Assembly (NCBI GenBank): GCA_947495295.1
Contig: CANLYJ010000002.1
Coordinates: 372,001 to 436,000 of the forward strand
Direction of reading: 5' to 3'
DNA: 64,000 bases
From: an uncultured Paracoccaceae bacterium
GTDB taxonomy: Bacteria > Pseudomonadota > Alphaproteobacteria > Rhodobacterales > Rhodobacteraceae
The notes under the pieces are model-generated. The model ran no database searches and had not been told where the DNA came from. It was given only the letters and a program-made list of their open reading frames with translations. Made by a program: the position numbers and the translations under genes. Shown here one piece after another: positions 34,309 through 43,766 of the stretch (its first letter is position 1; each line of letters begins with the position of its first letter).

Positions 34309-36468
34309 ATGACGACCGCTGACGAACTGATCAATCTGGTCCGCACCTACAATCCCCGCTCGAACGAGGCGCTGTTGCGCGACGCTTATGCCTTTGGTGC
34401 AGACATGCATGAAGGGCAGTTTCGGCATTCGGGCGAGCCCTATTTTACACATCCCGTAGCGGTTGCCGCCATTCTGGCTGAACAGCAGATGGATGACGCG
34501 ACCCTTGTCACCGCCTTGCTGCATGACACGATTGAGGACACGAAAGCATCGTTTTCCGAGGTCGAGAAACGGTTCAGCCGCGAAATCGCTGATCTGGTCG
34601 ATGGCGTCACCAAGCTGACCAATCTGCAACTGAACTCCACCCAGACCAAGCAGGCGGAGAACTTTCGCAAACTGTTCATGGCCACCAGCCGGGATTTGCG
34701 GGTGACCCTCGTCAAACTGGCCGACCGGCTGCACAATATGCGCACCATCAAATCGATGCGGCCTGAAAAGCAGGTGCAAAAAGCGCGCGAAACCATGGAC
34801 ATCTTCGCCCCGCTCGCAGGTCGGATGGGGATGCAATGGATGCGGGACGAATTGGAAGATCTGTCATTCCGGGTGATCAACCCTGAAGGGCGCAATTCGA
34901 TCATCCGGCGGTTCATCACCCTGCAACGCGAAACCGGCGATGTGGTCCAGAAAATTACCGCCGATATGCGGGTGGAACTGGAAAAGGCGCAGATACAGGC
35001 CGATGTGGTCGGTCGGGCCAAGAAACCCTATTCGATCTGGCGCAAGATGCAGGAAAAGGATCAGGGGTTCAGCCGCCTGTCCGACATCTATGGCTTTCGG
35101 GTGATCTGCGCGACAGAGGCGGATTGCTACCGTATCCTGGGGGCGATCCACCAGCGCTGGAAATCTGTGCCGGGCCGGTTCAAGGACTATATCAGCCAGC
35201 CCAAATCCAACGGCTACCGGTCGATCCACACCACCGTGTCGGGGCGCGATGGCAAACGGGTCGAGGTGCAGATCAGGACCCGCGAAATGCACGAAGTTGC
35301 CGAAACCGGGGTGGCCGCGCATTGGTCTTATAAAAACGGGGAACGGGTCGAAAACCGGTTTGCCGTTGATCCGGTGCATTGGTTGTCGTCCCTGACCGAA
35401 CGGCTGGACGAAGATCAGGACCACGATGAGTTCCTCGAAGCTGTCAAATTGGAGATGTATACCGACCAGGTGTTTTGCTTCACGCCCAAGGGGGATGTGA
35501 TCAAGCTGCCGCGCGGGGCGACGCCAATTGATTTCGCCTATGCGATCCACACACGCATCGGGTCGGCCTGTGTGGGGGCCAAGGTCGACGGGCTGCGGGT
35601 GCCGCTTTGGACGCGGCTGAAAAACGGGCAATCGGTGGATATCGTCACCGCCGAAGGGCAGACACCGCAGGCGACATGGATCGATATCGCAGTGACCGGG
35701 CGGGCGAAAACCGCGATCCGGCGCAGTCTGAAAGACGAAGACCGTGAAAGGTTCATCCGGCTGGGCCGGGAACTGGCGCGGGTCGCCTTTGAAAACGTGG
35801 GCAAATCCGCGACGGTCAAGGCGTTGCGCACGGCGGCCAAGGCGCTGGCGCTCGAAAACAGCGATGAAATGCTGTACCGGCTTGGTAGCGCAGAACTGAT
35901 GGGCCGGGACGTCGTGCGCGCGATCTACCCCGAGCTGAAAGACCGGCACGGCGAAGAGGTGGATCAGAAACGGGCGGTTGTCGGGCTGGGCCCTGATCAG
36001 GTGCAACAACGCAGCGCCTGCTGCCAGCCGGTGCCGGGGGAACGGATTCTGGGGATCACCTTTCGGGGGCAGGGGGTCATGGTCCATGCGATCGATTGCG
36101 AAGCGCTGATCGATTACGAGGATCAGCCGGAACGCTGGATTGACCTGCAATGGCACGAAGGCACGCATAGCGCGGTCAACACCGTCACCTTTGATGCGAC
36201 CATTACAAATGATGCCGGCGTGCTTGGGCGGATCTGCACATTGATTGGCGAACAGAACGCCAATATCTCGGATCTGCGATTCATTGACCGCAAACCGGAC
36301 TATTATAGGTTGCTCATCGATGTGGATCTGCGGGACGCAGAACATCTGCACCGGGTGATGACGGCGCTTGAGGCGGAAAACAACGTGTCATCAATCGCGC
36401 GGTATCGGGACCCCGGTCTCGCCAGTACGGGAAGGAAGAGTAGTTTTGGTGTTCAAACGCAGGGATAG
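34309..36468 (+). CDS. Bifunctional (p)ppGpp synthetase/hydrolase Rel
   Basis: Makes and degrades the stringent-response alarmone. It has 719 residues. The HD hydrolase domain is intact (HPVAVAAILAEQQ, then H72-D73 in LLHDTIEDT), so hydrolysis is retained. Synthetase domain about 220-350 (KPYSIWRKMQEK, EVQIRTREMHEVAETGVAAHW), TGS about 385-450 (CFTPKGDVIKLPRGATPIDFAY), zinc-finger-like segment and C-terminal ACT domain (about 640-715). This is the single long RSH enzyme typical of alphaproteobacteria. Its 3' end overlaps the DUF2062 gene. Confidence 0.95.
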   Translation: MTTADELINLVRTYNPRSNEALLRDAYAFGADMHEGQFRHSGEPYFTHPVAVAAILAEQQMDDATLVTALLHDTIEDTKASFSEVEKRFSREIADLVDGVTKLTNLQLNSTQTKQAENFRKLFMATSRDLRVTLVKLADRLHNMRTIKSMRPEKQVQKARETMDIFAPLAGRMGMQWMRDELEDLSFRVINPEGRNSIIRRFITLQRETGDVVQKITADMRVELEKAQIQADVVGRAKKPYSIWRKMQEKDQGFSRLSDIYGFRVICATEADCYRILGAIHQRWKSVPGRFKDYISQPKSNGYRSIHTTVSGRDGKRVEVQIRTREMHEVAETGVAAHWSYKNGERVENRFAVDPVHWLSSLTERLDEDQDHDEFLEAVKLEMYTDQVFCFTPKGDVIKLPRGATPIDFAYAIHTRIGSACVGAKVDGLRVPLWTRLKNGQSVDIVTAEGQTPQATWIDIAVTGRAKTAIRRSLKDEDRERFIRLGRELARVAFENVGKSATVKALRTAAKALALENSDEMLYRLGSAELMGRDVVRAIYPELKDRHGEEVDQKRAVVGLGPDQVQQRSACCQPVPGERILGITFRGQGVMVHAIDCEALIDYEDQPERWIDLQWHEGTHSAVNTVTFDATITNDAGVLGRICTLIGEQNANISDLRFIDRKPDYYRLLIDVDLRDAEHLHRVMTALEAENNVSSIARYRDPGLASTGRKSSFGVQTQG

Positions 36469-37087
36469 GCGACCGATCTGGCGGATCGTTGTCGATTTTG
36501 TCTATCCTCGCGGCGGTTGGACCAGGGCTGCGCAATACGTCAATCACCGGCTGCGCCGCCTGCCGGACACTCCCGAAAAAATCTGCCGGGGCATCTGGGC
36601 GGGGGTGTTCATCTGCTTCACGCCGTTTTTCGGGCTGCATTTCCTCGGGGCGTGGCTGATCGCGACCGCGGTACGGGGCAATGTGCTGGCCGCATTGATG
36701 GCAACCTTCTTTGGCAACCCGCTGACCTTCCCGGCAATCGGCTACAGCGCGATCAGCATTGGATCATGGGTGCTGGGCCTGCCCGAAGGGTCGCATGCCC
36801 GTCTGGGGCAAAAATTCATCGATGCGGGCTACGATCTGTCGCATAATTTCAAGGCGATCTTTACCCCCGCAAAGGCCGACTGGCACGGGCTGGCGGTGTT
36901 CTATGACCAGGTTTTCCTGCCCTATCTGATCGGGGGCATCGTGCCGGGGCTTCTGACGGCTACCTGCCTCTATTACCTGTCATTCCCGCTGATTTCGGCC
37001 TATCAGAAACGCCGAAAAAAAGCGTTGCGCGCAAAGCTTGACCAACTCAAGAAAAAGGCGTCACCTGCCGATGACGCTGGTCAGTGA
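36449..37087 (+). CDS. DUF2062 membrane protein
   Basis: A 212-residue membrane protein with two or three hydrophobic segments. Typical DUF2062 features: [36 protein letters not shown] and [10 protein letters not shown]. It ends in a Lys/Arg-rich coiled tail. The start must be a GTG at 36449 (or TTG at 36446), after GGAAGAG, because the reading frame shows no ATG until inside the conserved region; it therefore overlaps the end of rel by 20 bases. Function unknown; lies between rel and pdxJ. Confidence 0.82.
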   Translation: MFKRRDRRPIWRIVVDFVYPRGGWTRAAQYVNHRLRRLPDTPEKICRGIWAGVFICFTPFFGLHFLGAWLIATAVRGNVLAALMATFFGNPLTFPAIGYSAISIGSWVLGLPEGSHARLGQKFIDAGYDLSHNFKAIFTPAKADWHGLAVFYDQVFLPYLIGGIVPGLLTATCLYYLSFPLISAYQKRRKKALRAKLDQLKKKASPADDAGQ

Positions 37088-37106
37088 CCTAGCAAAGGAA
37101 ACGGTT

Positions 37107-37850
37107 ATGACAAACAAGCTGCGCCTTGGTGTGAATATCGACCATGTGGCAACCGTGCGAAACGCCCGCGGCGGGGCCGTGCCCGATCCGGTGCGCGCGG
37201 CGATCATGGCCGAAGAGGCGGGCGCAGACGGGATCACCGCCCACCTGCGCGAAGACCGGCGGCACATATCCGACACCGATATCGAAGGGTTGATGGACGC
37301 GCTCAACGGCCCGCTGAATTTCGAAATGGCGGCCACTGCGGAAATGCAACAGATCGCCCTGCGGCATAAACCCCATGCCGTCTGCATCGTCCCGGAAAAG
37401 CGGGAAGAACGCACAACCGAAGGCGGGCTGGAAGTCGCGCGCGAAGAAAATGCACTGGCCCATTATATCGCCCCCCTGCGCGATGCGGGTTGCCGGGTGT
37501 CGATCTTCATCGCCGCCGATCAGCGACAGATTGAAGCCGCGCATCGGATCGGGGCAGAGGTGATCGAACTGCACACCGGCGCCTATTGCGACGCGCATGC
37601 CGAAGGACGGTTCGACGAACGGGACGATGAACTTGCAAAACTCACCGACATGGCCGGTTTCGCCCATGATCTGGGGTTAGAGGTGCATGCAGGTCACGGG
37701 CTGACCTATGATTGCGTCAGTCCCATCGCCGCCCTGCCGCAGGTGATGGAACTCAATATCGGGCATTTCCTGATTGGCGAGGCGATTTTTCGGGGTCTCA
37801 CCCCAGCCATCGCAGAAATGCGTCGGATCATGGACGCAGCGCGGGGATAA
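37107..37850 (+). CDS. pdxJ: Pyridoxine 5'-phosphate synthase
   Basis: Condenses deoxyxylulose 5-phosphate with aminoacetone phosphate in vitamin B6 synthesis. It has 247 residues; [19 protein letters not shown] is the unmistakable N-terminus, followed by [44 protein letters not shown] and [19 protein letters not shown] precedes the ATG at 37107. Only 19 bases separate it from the DUF2062 gene. Confidence 0.97.
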   Translation: MTNKLRLGVNIDHVATVRNARGGAVPDPVRAAIMAEEAGADGITAHLREDRRHISDTDIEGLMDALNGPLNFEMAATAEMQQIALRHKPHAVCIVPEKREERTTEGGLEVAREENALAHYIAPLRDAGCRVSIFIAADQRQIEAAHRIGAEVIELHTGAYCDAHAEGRFDERDDELAKLTDMAGFAHDLGLEVHAGHGLTYDCVSPIAALPQVMELNIGHFLIGEAIFRGLTPAIAEMRRIMDAARG

Positions 37851-37853
37851 AGT

Positions 37854-38477
37854 TTGGAAATTCTCCTTCTCTTGATCGCTTGGATGGTTGGCGGTGGCAG
37901 CCCCGGTCCTGCAACGCTCGCCATCGCGGGCACGGCCATGCAACGGGGGCGGGCCGCCGGTCTGGCCGTGGCTGGCGGGATCGTCACCGGCTCTGCCTGC
38001 TGGGGTGTCGCGGCCGCACTGGGGATGAGCGCGCTTATGCTGACCCATGTCTGGGCCTTCACGATCCTGCGCTATGTCGGGGCGGTGTTCCTGATTTATC
38101 TGGGTTACAAAGCCTTGCGCGCGGCATGGAAAAGTGGTGACAGCGCCGTGGCGACGGGGCTGACTGATACAAGCCTGCGCCGCCTTTGGATCAAAGGCGC
38201 GCTGATCCACCTGACCAACCCCAAGGCCATCCTCGGCTGGGGTGCTGTCTTTGCAGTCGCTGTCCCAGCCAATGCGCCACCCGCCCAGATATGGCAGACC
38301 TTCGCGATGCTTCTGACGGCATCCTGCATCGTGTTCTTTGGCTACGGTGTTCTTTTTTCCTCGGCCCGGATGATCCGCGCCTACACGTGCGCGCGGCGCT
38401 GGTTCGAGGCGACATTTGGCATCCTCTTCGGCGCGGCTGGGCTGACCCTCCTTTTCACACGGGGCCATGCCCAATGA
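37854..38477 (+). CDS. LysE/RhtB-family exporter
   Basis: Membrane exporter, 207 residues, about six hydrophobic segments. GGGSPGPATLAIAGTAMQRGR is the PGP motif; LTNPKAILGWGAVFAVAVP is the second family mark. The start is a TTG at 37854, three bases after the pdxJ stop and following GGGG; an ATG at residue 11 would remove part of the first helix. It overlaps the deaminase gene by 4 bases. Exported compound unknown. Confidence 0.85.
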   Translation: MEILLLLIAWMVGGGSPGPATLAIAGTAMQRGRAAGLAVAGGIVTGSACWGVAAALGMSALMLTHVWAFTILRYVGAVFLIYLGYKALRAAWKSGDSAVATGLTDTSLRRLWIKGALIHLTNPKAILGWGAVFAVAVPANAPPAQIWQTFAMLLTASCIVFFGYGVLFSSARMIRAYTCARRWFEATFGILFGAAGLTLLFTRGHAQ

Positions 38478-38944
38478 TCACACCAACCGGTGCCGAACGC
38501 GCGGCCATGCGCGAGGTGACAGATCATGCCTGCGCGCTCGCCGCCGATGGGCACGATATCGTCTTCACCGCAGCCATTGTCAAAGACGGGCAGGTCATCG
38601 CCACCGCCCGGAACGAGGTGGGCGATACCGACGATGTCAGCCGCCACGCGGAAGTTGTGGTCATCGGCAAGGCCGCGAAACTGACGGGCAGCCGCGATCT
38701 GTCCGGCACAACGCTGATCGCCTCCTGCCAACCGTGTGAAATGTGTCTGTCCACCATGCGCTGGGCGCAGATTGACCGGGTGATCTTTGCCGCGCAGCAG
38801 GCGAATACCAGCGACGCTTTCTTCCGCTTTCCCAAACTGACGATCAGCGATTTTCATGCCGCGTGTGACGGGGCGTTTGACTGGCATGGCGGGCTGGATG
38901 AAGACAGGGTCGCGCATATCTACCAATCAGAGGGTAAATCATGA
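38474..38944 (+). CDS. Nucleoside/guanine deaminase-like protein
   Basis: Zinc-dependent deaminase fold, 156 residues. The zinc and proton-transfer motif HAE is at 58-60 (SRHAEVVVIG) and PCEMC at 87-91 supplies the two Cys ligands. The C-terminal half resembles guanine deaminase / tRNA adenosine deaminase relatives. Overlaps the LysE gene and the Dabb gene by four bases each, so it is co-translated with them. Substrate unknown. Confidence 0.83.
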   Translation: MITPTGAERAAMREVTDHACALAADGHDIVFTAAIVKDGQVIATARNEVGDTDDVSRHAEVVVIGKAAKLTGSRDLSGTTLIASCQPCEMCLSTMRWAQIDRVIFAAQQANTSDAFFRFPKLTISDFHAACDGAFDWHGGLDEDRVAHIYQSEGKS

Positions 38945-39252
38945 TCTGTCACATCGTTCTATTGGCGCTGCCTGATGATCATGACGCTGGCGAACTGGCA
39001 CAGATCATGGATCAGCTGGCTGCACTTGTCGGCCATCTGCCCGGTTTCATCGGGTTCGACCACGGGCCAAACCGCGATTTCGAAGATAAATCGGCGCAAT
39101 ACCCCTACGGCTTTATCGGGACTTTCACCGACACGGAGGCCCTGAACACCTATGCGGGTGACGCAAGGCACAGTGCGCTGGGCGCACGGCTTGTGGCGCT
39201 GTGTGACGGCGGTGCAGATGGCATCATGGTCATCGATCTGGAAACGACATGA
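38941..39252 (+). CDS. Dabb (stress-responsive A/B barrel) protein
   Basis: A 103-residue ferredoxin-like dimeric barrel protein. [11 protein letters not shown] at the start, [18 protein letters not shown] and [20 protein letters not shown] match the Dabb family. Such proteins act in varied enzymes or stress roles, so no function is assigned. ATGA overlap with the deaminase gene. Confidence 0.8.
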   Translation: MICHIVLLALPDDHDAGELAQIMDQLAALVGHLPGFIGFDHGPNRDFEDKSAQYPYGFIGTFTDTEALNTYAGDARHSALGARLVALCDGGADGIMVIDLETT

Positions 39253-39271
39253 CGGTGCAAAGGTGGCACAA

Positions 39272-39673
39272 ATGATCCTTGGCGTCGGCACGGATCTTGC
39301 AAATATCGACCGGATTGCGGGCACGCTGGACCGGTTCGGTGACCGGTTCCGCAACCGGGTGTTTACGGATATCGAACAGGCCAAGGCAGAACGACGCAAG
39401 GATGTGGCAGGCACCTATGCCAAACGCTGGGCCGCCAAAGAAGCCTGCTCCAAGGCGCTGGGCACCGGGCTGCGCATGGGGATTTCCTGGCGGGACATGG
39501 CAGTGTCGAACCTGGCGACCGGACAACCGGTCATGGCAGTGACAGGCTGGGCCAAGGAACGGCTGGACCAGATGACGCCACCGGGGCACGAAGCGATCAT
39601 TCACGTAACCTTGACCGATGATCACCCATGGGCACAGGCCTTTGTGGTGATCGAGGCGCGGCCCATCGCTTGA
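39272..39673 (+). CDS. acpS: Holo-[acyl-carrier-protein] synthase
   Basis: Adds the 4'-phosphopantetheine arm to acyl carrier protein. It has 133 residues with [14 protein letters not shown] (catalytic Asp) and [17 protein letters not shown] (catalytic Glu and Lys), plus [16 protein letters not shown] at the end. It lies between pdxJ-side genes and lepB, as usual in this family of bacteria. Confidence 0.96.
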   Translation: MILGVGTDLANIDRIAGTLDRFGDRFRNRVFTDIEQAKAERRKDVAGTYAKRWAAKEACSKALGTGLRMGISWRDMAVSNLATGQPVMAVTGWAKERLDQMTPPGHEAIIHVTLTDDHPWAQAFVVIEARPIA

Positions 39674-39725
39674 CAGGACAGGTCCGCCGCATCATGTAGC
39701 CCCAAACCGAACGAAGGATATCATT

Positions 39726-40562
39726 ATGGCCGAAGGAAAAGGCTTCATTGGCGGCATCGTCGAGACATTCAAGACGATCTTCTGGGCGCTGGTGATTGCC
39801 GGGATTTTCCGGACGATCTTCTTTCAGCCATTCTGGATTCCATCGGGCTCCATGAAGGACACGCTGCTGATCGGTGACTTCCTGTTCGTGAACAAAATGG
39901 CCTATGGCTATTCCTATGCGTCCTGCCCATCGATCCGGATCCCACAAGCCGGGATTGATCTGGGGGCAGAGGATTTCTGCGGCTGGTTCGAAGACAATGA
40001 CGGACGGTTGTTTGGATCAGAACCCGAACGGGGCGATATCGTCGTCTTCCGGCACCCTGTGACGGGGCGGGACTTCATCAAACGGTTGATCGGGCTGCCC
40101 GGCGACCGGGTGAAAATGACGGATGGGCGGCTTTATATCAATGATGAGGCCGTCGCGGTCGAAGATGCGGGCGTCTTTGTCGAGACTATGGAACCGCAAG
40201 GGCCGCTGGGCCAGCAACCACAATGCGCCAATGGGGCGGTCGGGCTTGGGGCGGCCTGCGAAAAACCACGCCAGATCGAAACACTGCCAAACGGGACAAG
40301 CCATGCGATCCTAAATATTGGCAATCGGGCCGCCGATACAACTGGCGTCTTTACTGTGCCCGAGGGCGAGTATTTCTTCATGGGCGATAACCGCGACAAC
40401 TCCACCGACAGCCGGTTTCGTCAAGCGCAAGGCGGTGTTGGCTTTGTCGAAGCCAAGGATCTTGTCGGGCGGGCTGACCGGGTGATGTTCTCCTCCGCCG
40501 GGCGCTCCATGCTCTATTTCTGGACCTGGCGCAGCGACCGTTTCTTCAAGGCGCTCGATTGA
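39726..40562 (+). CDS. lepB: Signal peptidase I
   Basis: Membrane serine protease that removes signal peptides of exported proteins. It has 278 residues with one N-terminal membrane segment (about 15-35). Catalytic S42 is in [14 protein letters not shown] and K119 in [24 protein letters not shown] is the third signature. AAGGATATC precedes the ATG. The stop overlaps the TTG start of rnc. Confidence 0.96.
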   Translation: MAEGKGFIGGIVETFKTIFWALVIAGIFRTIFFQPFWIPSGSMKDTLLIGDFLFVNKMAYGYSYASCPSIRIPQAGIDLGAEDFCGWFEDNDGRLFGSEPERGDIVVFRHPVTGRDFIKRLIGLPGDRVKMTDGRLYINDEAVAVEDAGVFVETMEPQGPLGQQPQCANGAVGLGAACEKPRQIETLPNGTSHAILNIGNRAADTTGVFTVPEGEYFFMGDNRDNSTDSRFRQAQGGVGFVEAKDLVGRADRVMFSSAGRSMLYFWTWRSDRFFKALD

Positions 40563-41239
40563 AGCTATCAACAGACCTCTCTGCCTTTTCCAGGCGACTT
40601 GGCTACACATTTGACAAGCCGGAATTGCTGCTGCGCGCGGTCACCCATTCGTCCATCGTCAGCCCGCATCGGGATGATAACCAGCGGCTGGAATTTCTGG
40701 GCGACCGGGTGCTTGGGCTGGTCATGTCCGAGGCATTGCTAAAAGCAGACCCATCCGCCCCCGAAGGACTGCTTGCGCCACGTTACAACGCGCTGGTGCG
40801 GCGGGAAGCCTGCGCAGATGTGGCGCGCCAGATCGATCTGGGCGCGGTGCTGAAACTGGGGCGATCAGAAATGAAATCCGGCGGCAGGCGCAAAGAAGCG
40901 CTGCTGGCCGACGCCATGGAAGCGGTGATCGCCGCGGTCTATCTGGATGGCGGGTTCCCGGCGGCGCGGGACGTCGTGCTGGCGCAATGGGGGGACCGGG
41001 TGCATAATGTGGCCGCTGATGCGCGGGACGCCAAAACAGCCCTGCAGGAATGGGCGCAGGCGCGCGGCGAAGTGCCCCCGCGCTATACCGAAATTGCGCG
41101 CAGCGGCCCGGATCATCAGCCGGTTTTCACCATTCAGGTGCAATTGGCCTCGGGCGCGTCCGAACAGGCGACAGCCGGGTCAAAACGGCATGCCGAACAG
41201 GCGGCGGCCACAGCCCTTTTGCAGAAAGTAAGCGAATGA
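40559..41239 (+). CDS. rnc: Ribonuclease III
   Basis: Cuts double-stranded RNA in rRNA processing and regulation. It has 226 residues: endonuclease domain with [15 protein letters not shown] and [16 protein letters not shown] (acidic metal site), then the dsRNA-binding domain from about 155 ([17 protein letters not shown]). The start is TTG, overlapping the lepB stop by four bases. It overlaps era by four bases; lepB-rnc-era is a widely conserved unit. Confidence 0.96.
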   Translation: MKLSTDLSAFSRRLGYTFDKPELLLRAVTHSSIVSPHRDDNQRLEFLGDRVLGLVMSEALLKADPSAPEGLLAPRYNALVRREACADVARQIDLGAVLKLGRSEMKSGGRRKEALLADAMEAVIAAVYLDGGFPAARDVVLAQWGDRVHNVAADARDAKTALQEWAQARGEVPPRYTEIARSGPDHQPVFTIQVQLASGASEQATAGSKRHAEQAAATALLQKVSE

Positions 41240-42153
41240 ATGATGCGGCGACAAAGGCCGGATTTGTAGCCCTGATCGGGGAACCGAATGCAGGTAAATC
41301 CACGCTGTTGAACCGGATGGTCGGGGCCAAAGTGTCGATCGTGACCCACAAGGTGCAAACGACCCGGGCGCGGATCAGGGGTGTGGCGATGGAAGGGGCA
41401 GCACAGCTGATCTTTATCGACACGCCGGGGCTGTTCAAACCACGGCGCAGGCTTGACCGGGCGATGGTCGCGGCGGCCTGGGGCGGGGCGGCAGACGCGG
41501 ATGTGGTGGTGCTGATGATCGAGGCGCATCGGGGCATGACCGAAGGGGTCAGCGCCATTCTGGAAACACTGGCAGAGCGTGCGGGCAAAAGCCCCGTGGC
41601 ACTGGCGATCAACAAGATCGACAAGGTCAAGTCAGAGGTGCTGCTGGCGCTGACAAAAGACATGAACGAGGCGTATCCTTTTGCCGAAACCTTCATGATC
41701 TCAGCCGAACGGGGGCATGGCTGCGACGCCCTGCGCGGCTGGCTGGTGGATCAGGTGCCAGAAGGGCCGCATCTTTACCCCGAAGACCAGATCGCCGATC
41801 TGCCCATGCGGATGATTGCCGCCGAAATGACGCGCGAAAAGCTGACATTGCGGCTGCATCAGGAACTGCCCTATGAACTGACGGTTGAGACCGAAAGTTG
41901 GGAAGAACGCAAAGACGGAACCGCCCGGATCGATCAGATCATCTATGTCGCCCGCGACGGGCATAAGGGGATCGTGCTGGGCAAAGGCGGCGAAACCGTC
42001 AAGGCGGTCAGCACCGCCGCCCGGGTCGAGCTTGAGGAATTTCTGGGCCGCCGGGTGCATCTGTTCCTGCAGGTCAAAGTGCGGCCAAACTGGCTGGAAG
42101 AATCCGAACGCTATTCCGAGATGGGTCTGGATTTCAAAGATGGCAATAGCTAG
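41236..42153 (+). CDS. era: GTPase Era
   Basis: GTPase that binds 16S rRNA and is needed for 30S assembly. It has 305 residues: G1 GEPNAGKST (15-23), G3 DTPG (in FIDTPGLFK), G4 NKID, and a C-terminal KH domain with [20 protein letters not shown]. Start ATGA overlaps the rnc stop. A long perfect inverted repeat begins 7 bases after its stop. Confidence 0.96.
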   Translation: MNDAATKAGFVALIGEPNAGKSTLLNRMVGAKVSIVTHKVQTTRARIRGVAMEGAAQLIFIDTPGLFKPRRRLDRAMVAAAWGGAADADVVVLMIEAHRGMTEGVSAILETLAERAGKSPVALAINKIDKVKSEVLLALTKDMNEAYPFAETFMISAERGHGCDALRGWLVDQVPEGPHLYPEDQIADLPMRMIAAEMTREKLTLRLHQELPYELTVETESWEERKDGTARIDQIIYVARDGHKGIVLGKGGETVKAVSTAARVELEEFLGRRVHLFLQVKVRPNWLEESERYSEMGLDFKDGNS

Positions 42154-42159
42154 CCGCGC

Positions 42160-42225
42160 CGTCCCGGGCTTGACCCGGGACCTCGACCTGACGCGGCGTA
42201 GAGGTCCCGGGTCAAGCCCGGGACG
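42160..42225. repeat. Perfect 25-bp inverted repeat after era
   Basis: Bases 42160-42184 pair exactly with 42201-42225, with a 16-base loop. Each arm also contains its own palindrome, CCCGGGCTTGACCCGGG, so two alternative folds (one long stem or two short ones) are possible. Sequences of this CCCGGGTCAAGCCCGGG type recur in alphaproteobacterial genomes. It lies between era and the DUF1491 gene. Confidence 0.85.
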
Positions 42226-42234
42226 GGGTCACTG

Positions 42235-42561
42235 ATGAAGCTCACAGCGGATATCTGGGTCTCTGCCTATTTGACGCGGCTGCGGTTGCAGGAAATTCCG
42301 GCATTTGTGGTCAAGCGCGGCGACAACACCGCCGGGGCAGTTCTGGTCAAGCTCAACACACTGGACGGGCAGGCGCGCTGCTATCAGCGCAGTTTTGATC
42401 TGATGACGGGCGACCGGCAATGGATGGTGCTGGTCGAGGGCGAAGAGGCGGAAGTTGATAATTCCATCGCCAAACAACGCAGCTTTGATCCGGACCTGTG
42501 GGTGATCGAGGTCGAGGATAAAGCAGGCCGCCACTTGCTGGATGAACCGGGGCTTGAATGA
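42235..42561 (+). CDS. DUF1491 protein
   Basis: A 108-residue cytoplasmic protein of the DUF1491 family, known from alphaproteobacteria and regularly found between era and recO. LTADIWVSAYLTRLRLQEIPAFVVKRGDNTAGAVLVKLNTL is the conserved front, with WMVLVEGEEAEVDNSIAKQ and DPDLWVIEVEDKAG behind it. Function unknown. The ATG follows the inverted repeat by 9 bases without a clear ribosome site. Confidence 0.85.
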   Translation: MKLTADIWVSAYLTRLRLQEIPAFVVKRGDNTAGAVLVKLNTLDGQARCYQRSFDLMTGDRQWMVLVEGEEAEVDNSIAKQRSFDPDLWVIEVEDKAGRHLLDEPGLE

Positions 42562-42568
42562 CTTTTAT

Positions 42569-42744
42569 GCGCTCCGCGCAGGGAGTATTTGGGGCAAAAT
42601 GATAAACACTTTGCCCCGGCGATAAACAATCGTTCATCACTTTGCACGGTCATCGGCTCTCCAGCCTGTTCCGCATGATGACAATCGGCATTCATGGTTA
42701 ATTTTGTCTTATCATTTTGCCAAAAATACTCCCCCGCCGGAGGC
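42569..42744. repeat. Two inward-facing copies of a GGAGTATTT motif
   Basis: Left copy 42582-42605 begins GGAGTATTT and ends GCAAAATGATAA. The right copy (42709-42732) is its reverse complement with 2 differences in 24 bases. Both are flanked on the outside by GC-rich CTCCG-type hairpin sequence (42569-42581 and 42733-42744). Inside the left copy, GGGGCAAA and TTTGCCCC (42591-42617) form another hairpin. It fills most of the 267-bp gap before recO; no ORF. Confidence 0.75.
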
Positions 42745-42828
42745 GTCCTGCCCTAAGACCATGATGCACCGCTTGCATTTTGGCACCCCCTTGGCCGAAG
42801 TTGCGTTTATGCATTGGCAGGTTAACCC

Positions 42829-43557
42829 ATGATCAGCTGGACAGATGAAGGCGCCGTTCTGGCAAGCCGCCCCTTTGGCGAAGCCTCGGTGATCCTGGAG
42901 GTGTTCACCGCCACCCATGGCCGCCACGCGGGCGTTGTGCGCGGTGGGACCAGCCGCAAAATGACCCCGGCCATCCAGCCCGGTGCGCAGATCGCCGTGA
43001 CGTGGAAGGCACGGTTGGATGATCATCTGGGCGCGTTCACATTGGAGCCGCTGCGCAGCCGCGCCGCTGCAGCCATGGGCGACCGGCTGTCGCTGGCGGG
43101 GTTGAACGCGGTTTGCGCATTGCTGACCCATGTGCTGCCCGAACGCGAGGCGCATGATGAACTTTACACCCGGACGATCCAGTTGCTGGATCTTCTGGGT
43201 CAGGCTGACATATGGCCCTTGGCCTATCTACGCTGGGAACAGGCATTGCTGGACGACCTTGGGTTTGGTCTGGACCTGTCGCAATGCGCTGTGCATGGCG
43301 TGAACGAGGATCTGATCTATGTCTCGCCCAAATCCGGCAGGGCAGTCAGCCGCGAAGGCGCGGGTGAATGGGCCGACCGTATGTTGCCCCTGCCGCCGGT
43401 TCTGGCGGGCAAAGGTGATGCTAGTGCCGCCGATATCCTGACGGCACTGGGGACGACCGGCTATTTCATCGAAAACCGGCTGATCAAGAGCCTTGGGGAT
43501 CGCCCCGTTCCCGGCGCGCGCGCGCGTCTGTTAGAGGCGATCAAGCGGGCCGCGTAA
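42829..43557 (+). CDS. recO: DNA repair protein RecO
   Basis: Works with RecF and RecR in loading RecA at gaps. It has 242 residues: N-terminal OB fold ([32 protein letters not shown]), followed by the helical domain with [11 protein letters not shown] and [11 protein letters not shown]. The usual Cys zinc site is reduced to the single Cys seen here, as in other alphaproteobacterial RecO. Last gene of the housekeeping block; repeat copy B follows. Confidence 0.93.
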   Translation: MISWTDEGAVLASRPFGEASVILEVFTATHGRHAGVVRGGTSRKMTPAIQPGAQIAVTWKARLDDHLGAFTLEPLRSRAAAAMGDRLSLAGLNAVCALLTHVLPEREAHDELYTRTIQLLDLLGQADIWPLAYLRWEQALLDDLGFGLDLSQCAVHGVNEDLIYVSPKSGRAVSREGAGEWADRMLPLPPVLAGKGDASAADILTALGTTGYFIENRLIKSLGDRPVPGARARLLEAIKRAA

Positions 43558-43570
43558 AGGTTAAGCCAGG

Positions 43571-43755
43571 GTTTACCTTTGCACCGCACGGTCCATTACT
43601 GCACCGATATTGGTAACGGGGTCCGACGTTTTGCCGACGTTCCACCGACGCTTTGCCGACAGCCCAAAAAACAGCAAACGCTGGTGATTAACCATGATTC
43701 GCCTGCATCCGGGCGCGACCACGGCACGCACCCCCACCGGACGTTGCGCGCGGCC
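43571..43755. repeat. Repeat module, copy B: four CCGACG units at 11-bp pitch
   Basis: CCGACG at 43623, 43634 and 43645 and CCGACA at 43656, an exact 11-bp phase. Flanks match copy A (5748-5940) in order: GTTTACCTTTGCACCGC at 43571, TTAACC at 43688, GATTCG at 43696 and CACCGGACGTTGCGC at 43735. Here it lies between two convergent genes (recO and ETF-QO), so it cannot be a promoter of either. No ORF. Confidence 0.78.
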
Positions 43756-43766
43756 ATCTTCCGAAC

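Noticed and set aside
34864..36351. A 495-codon minus-strand frame antisense to rel
   Set aside because: No domain signatures and typical shadow composition; rel is fully supported by domains and synteny.
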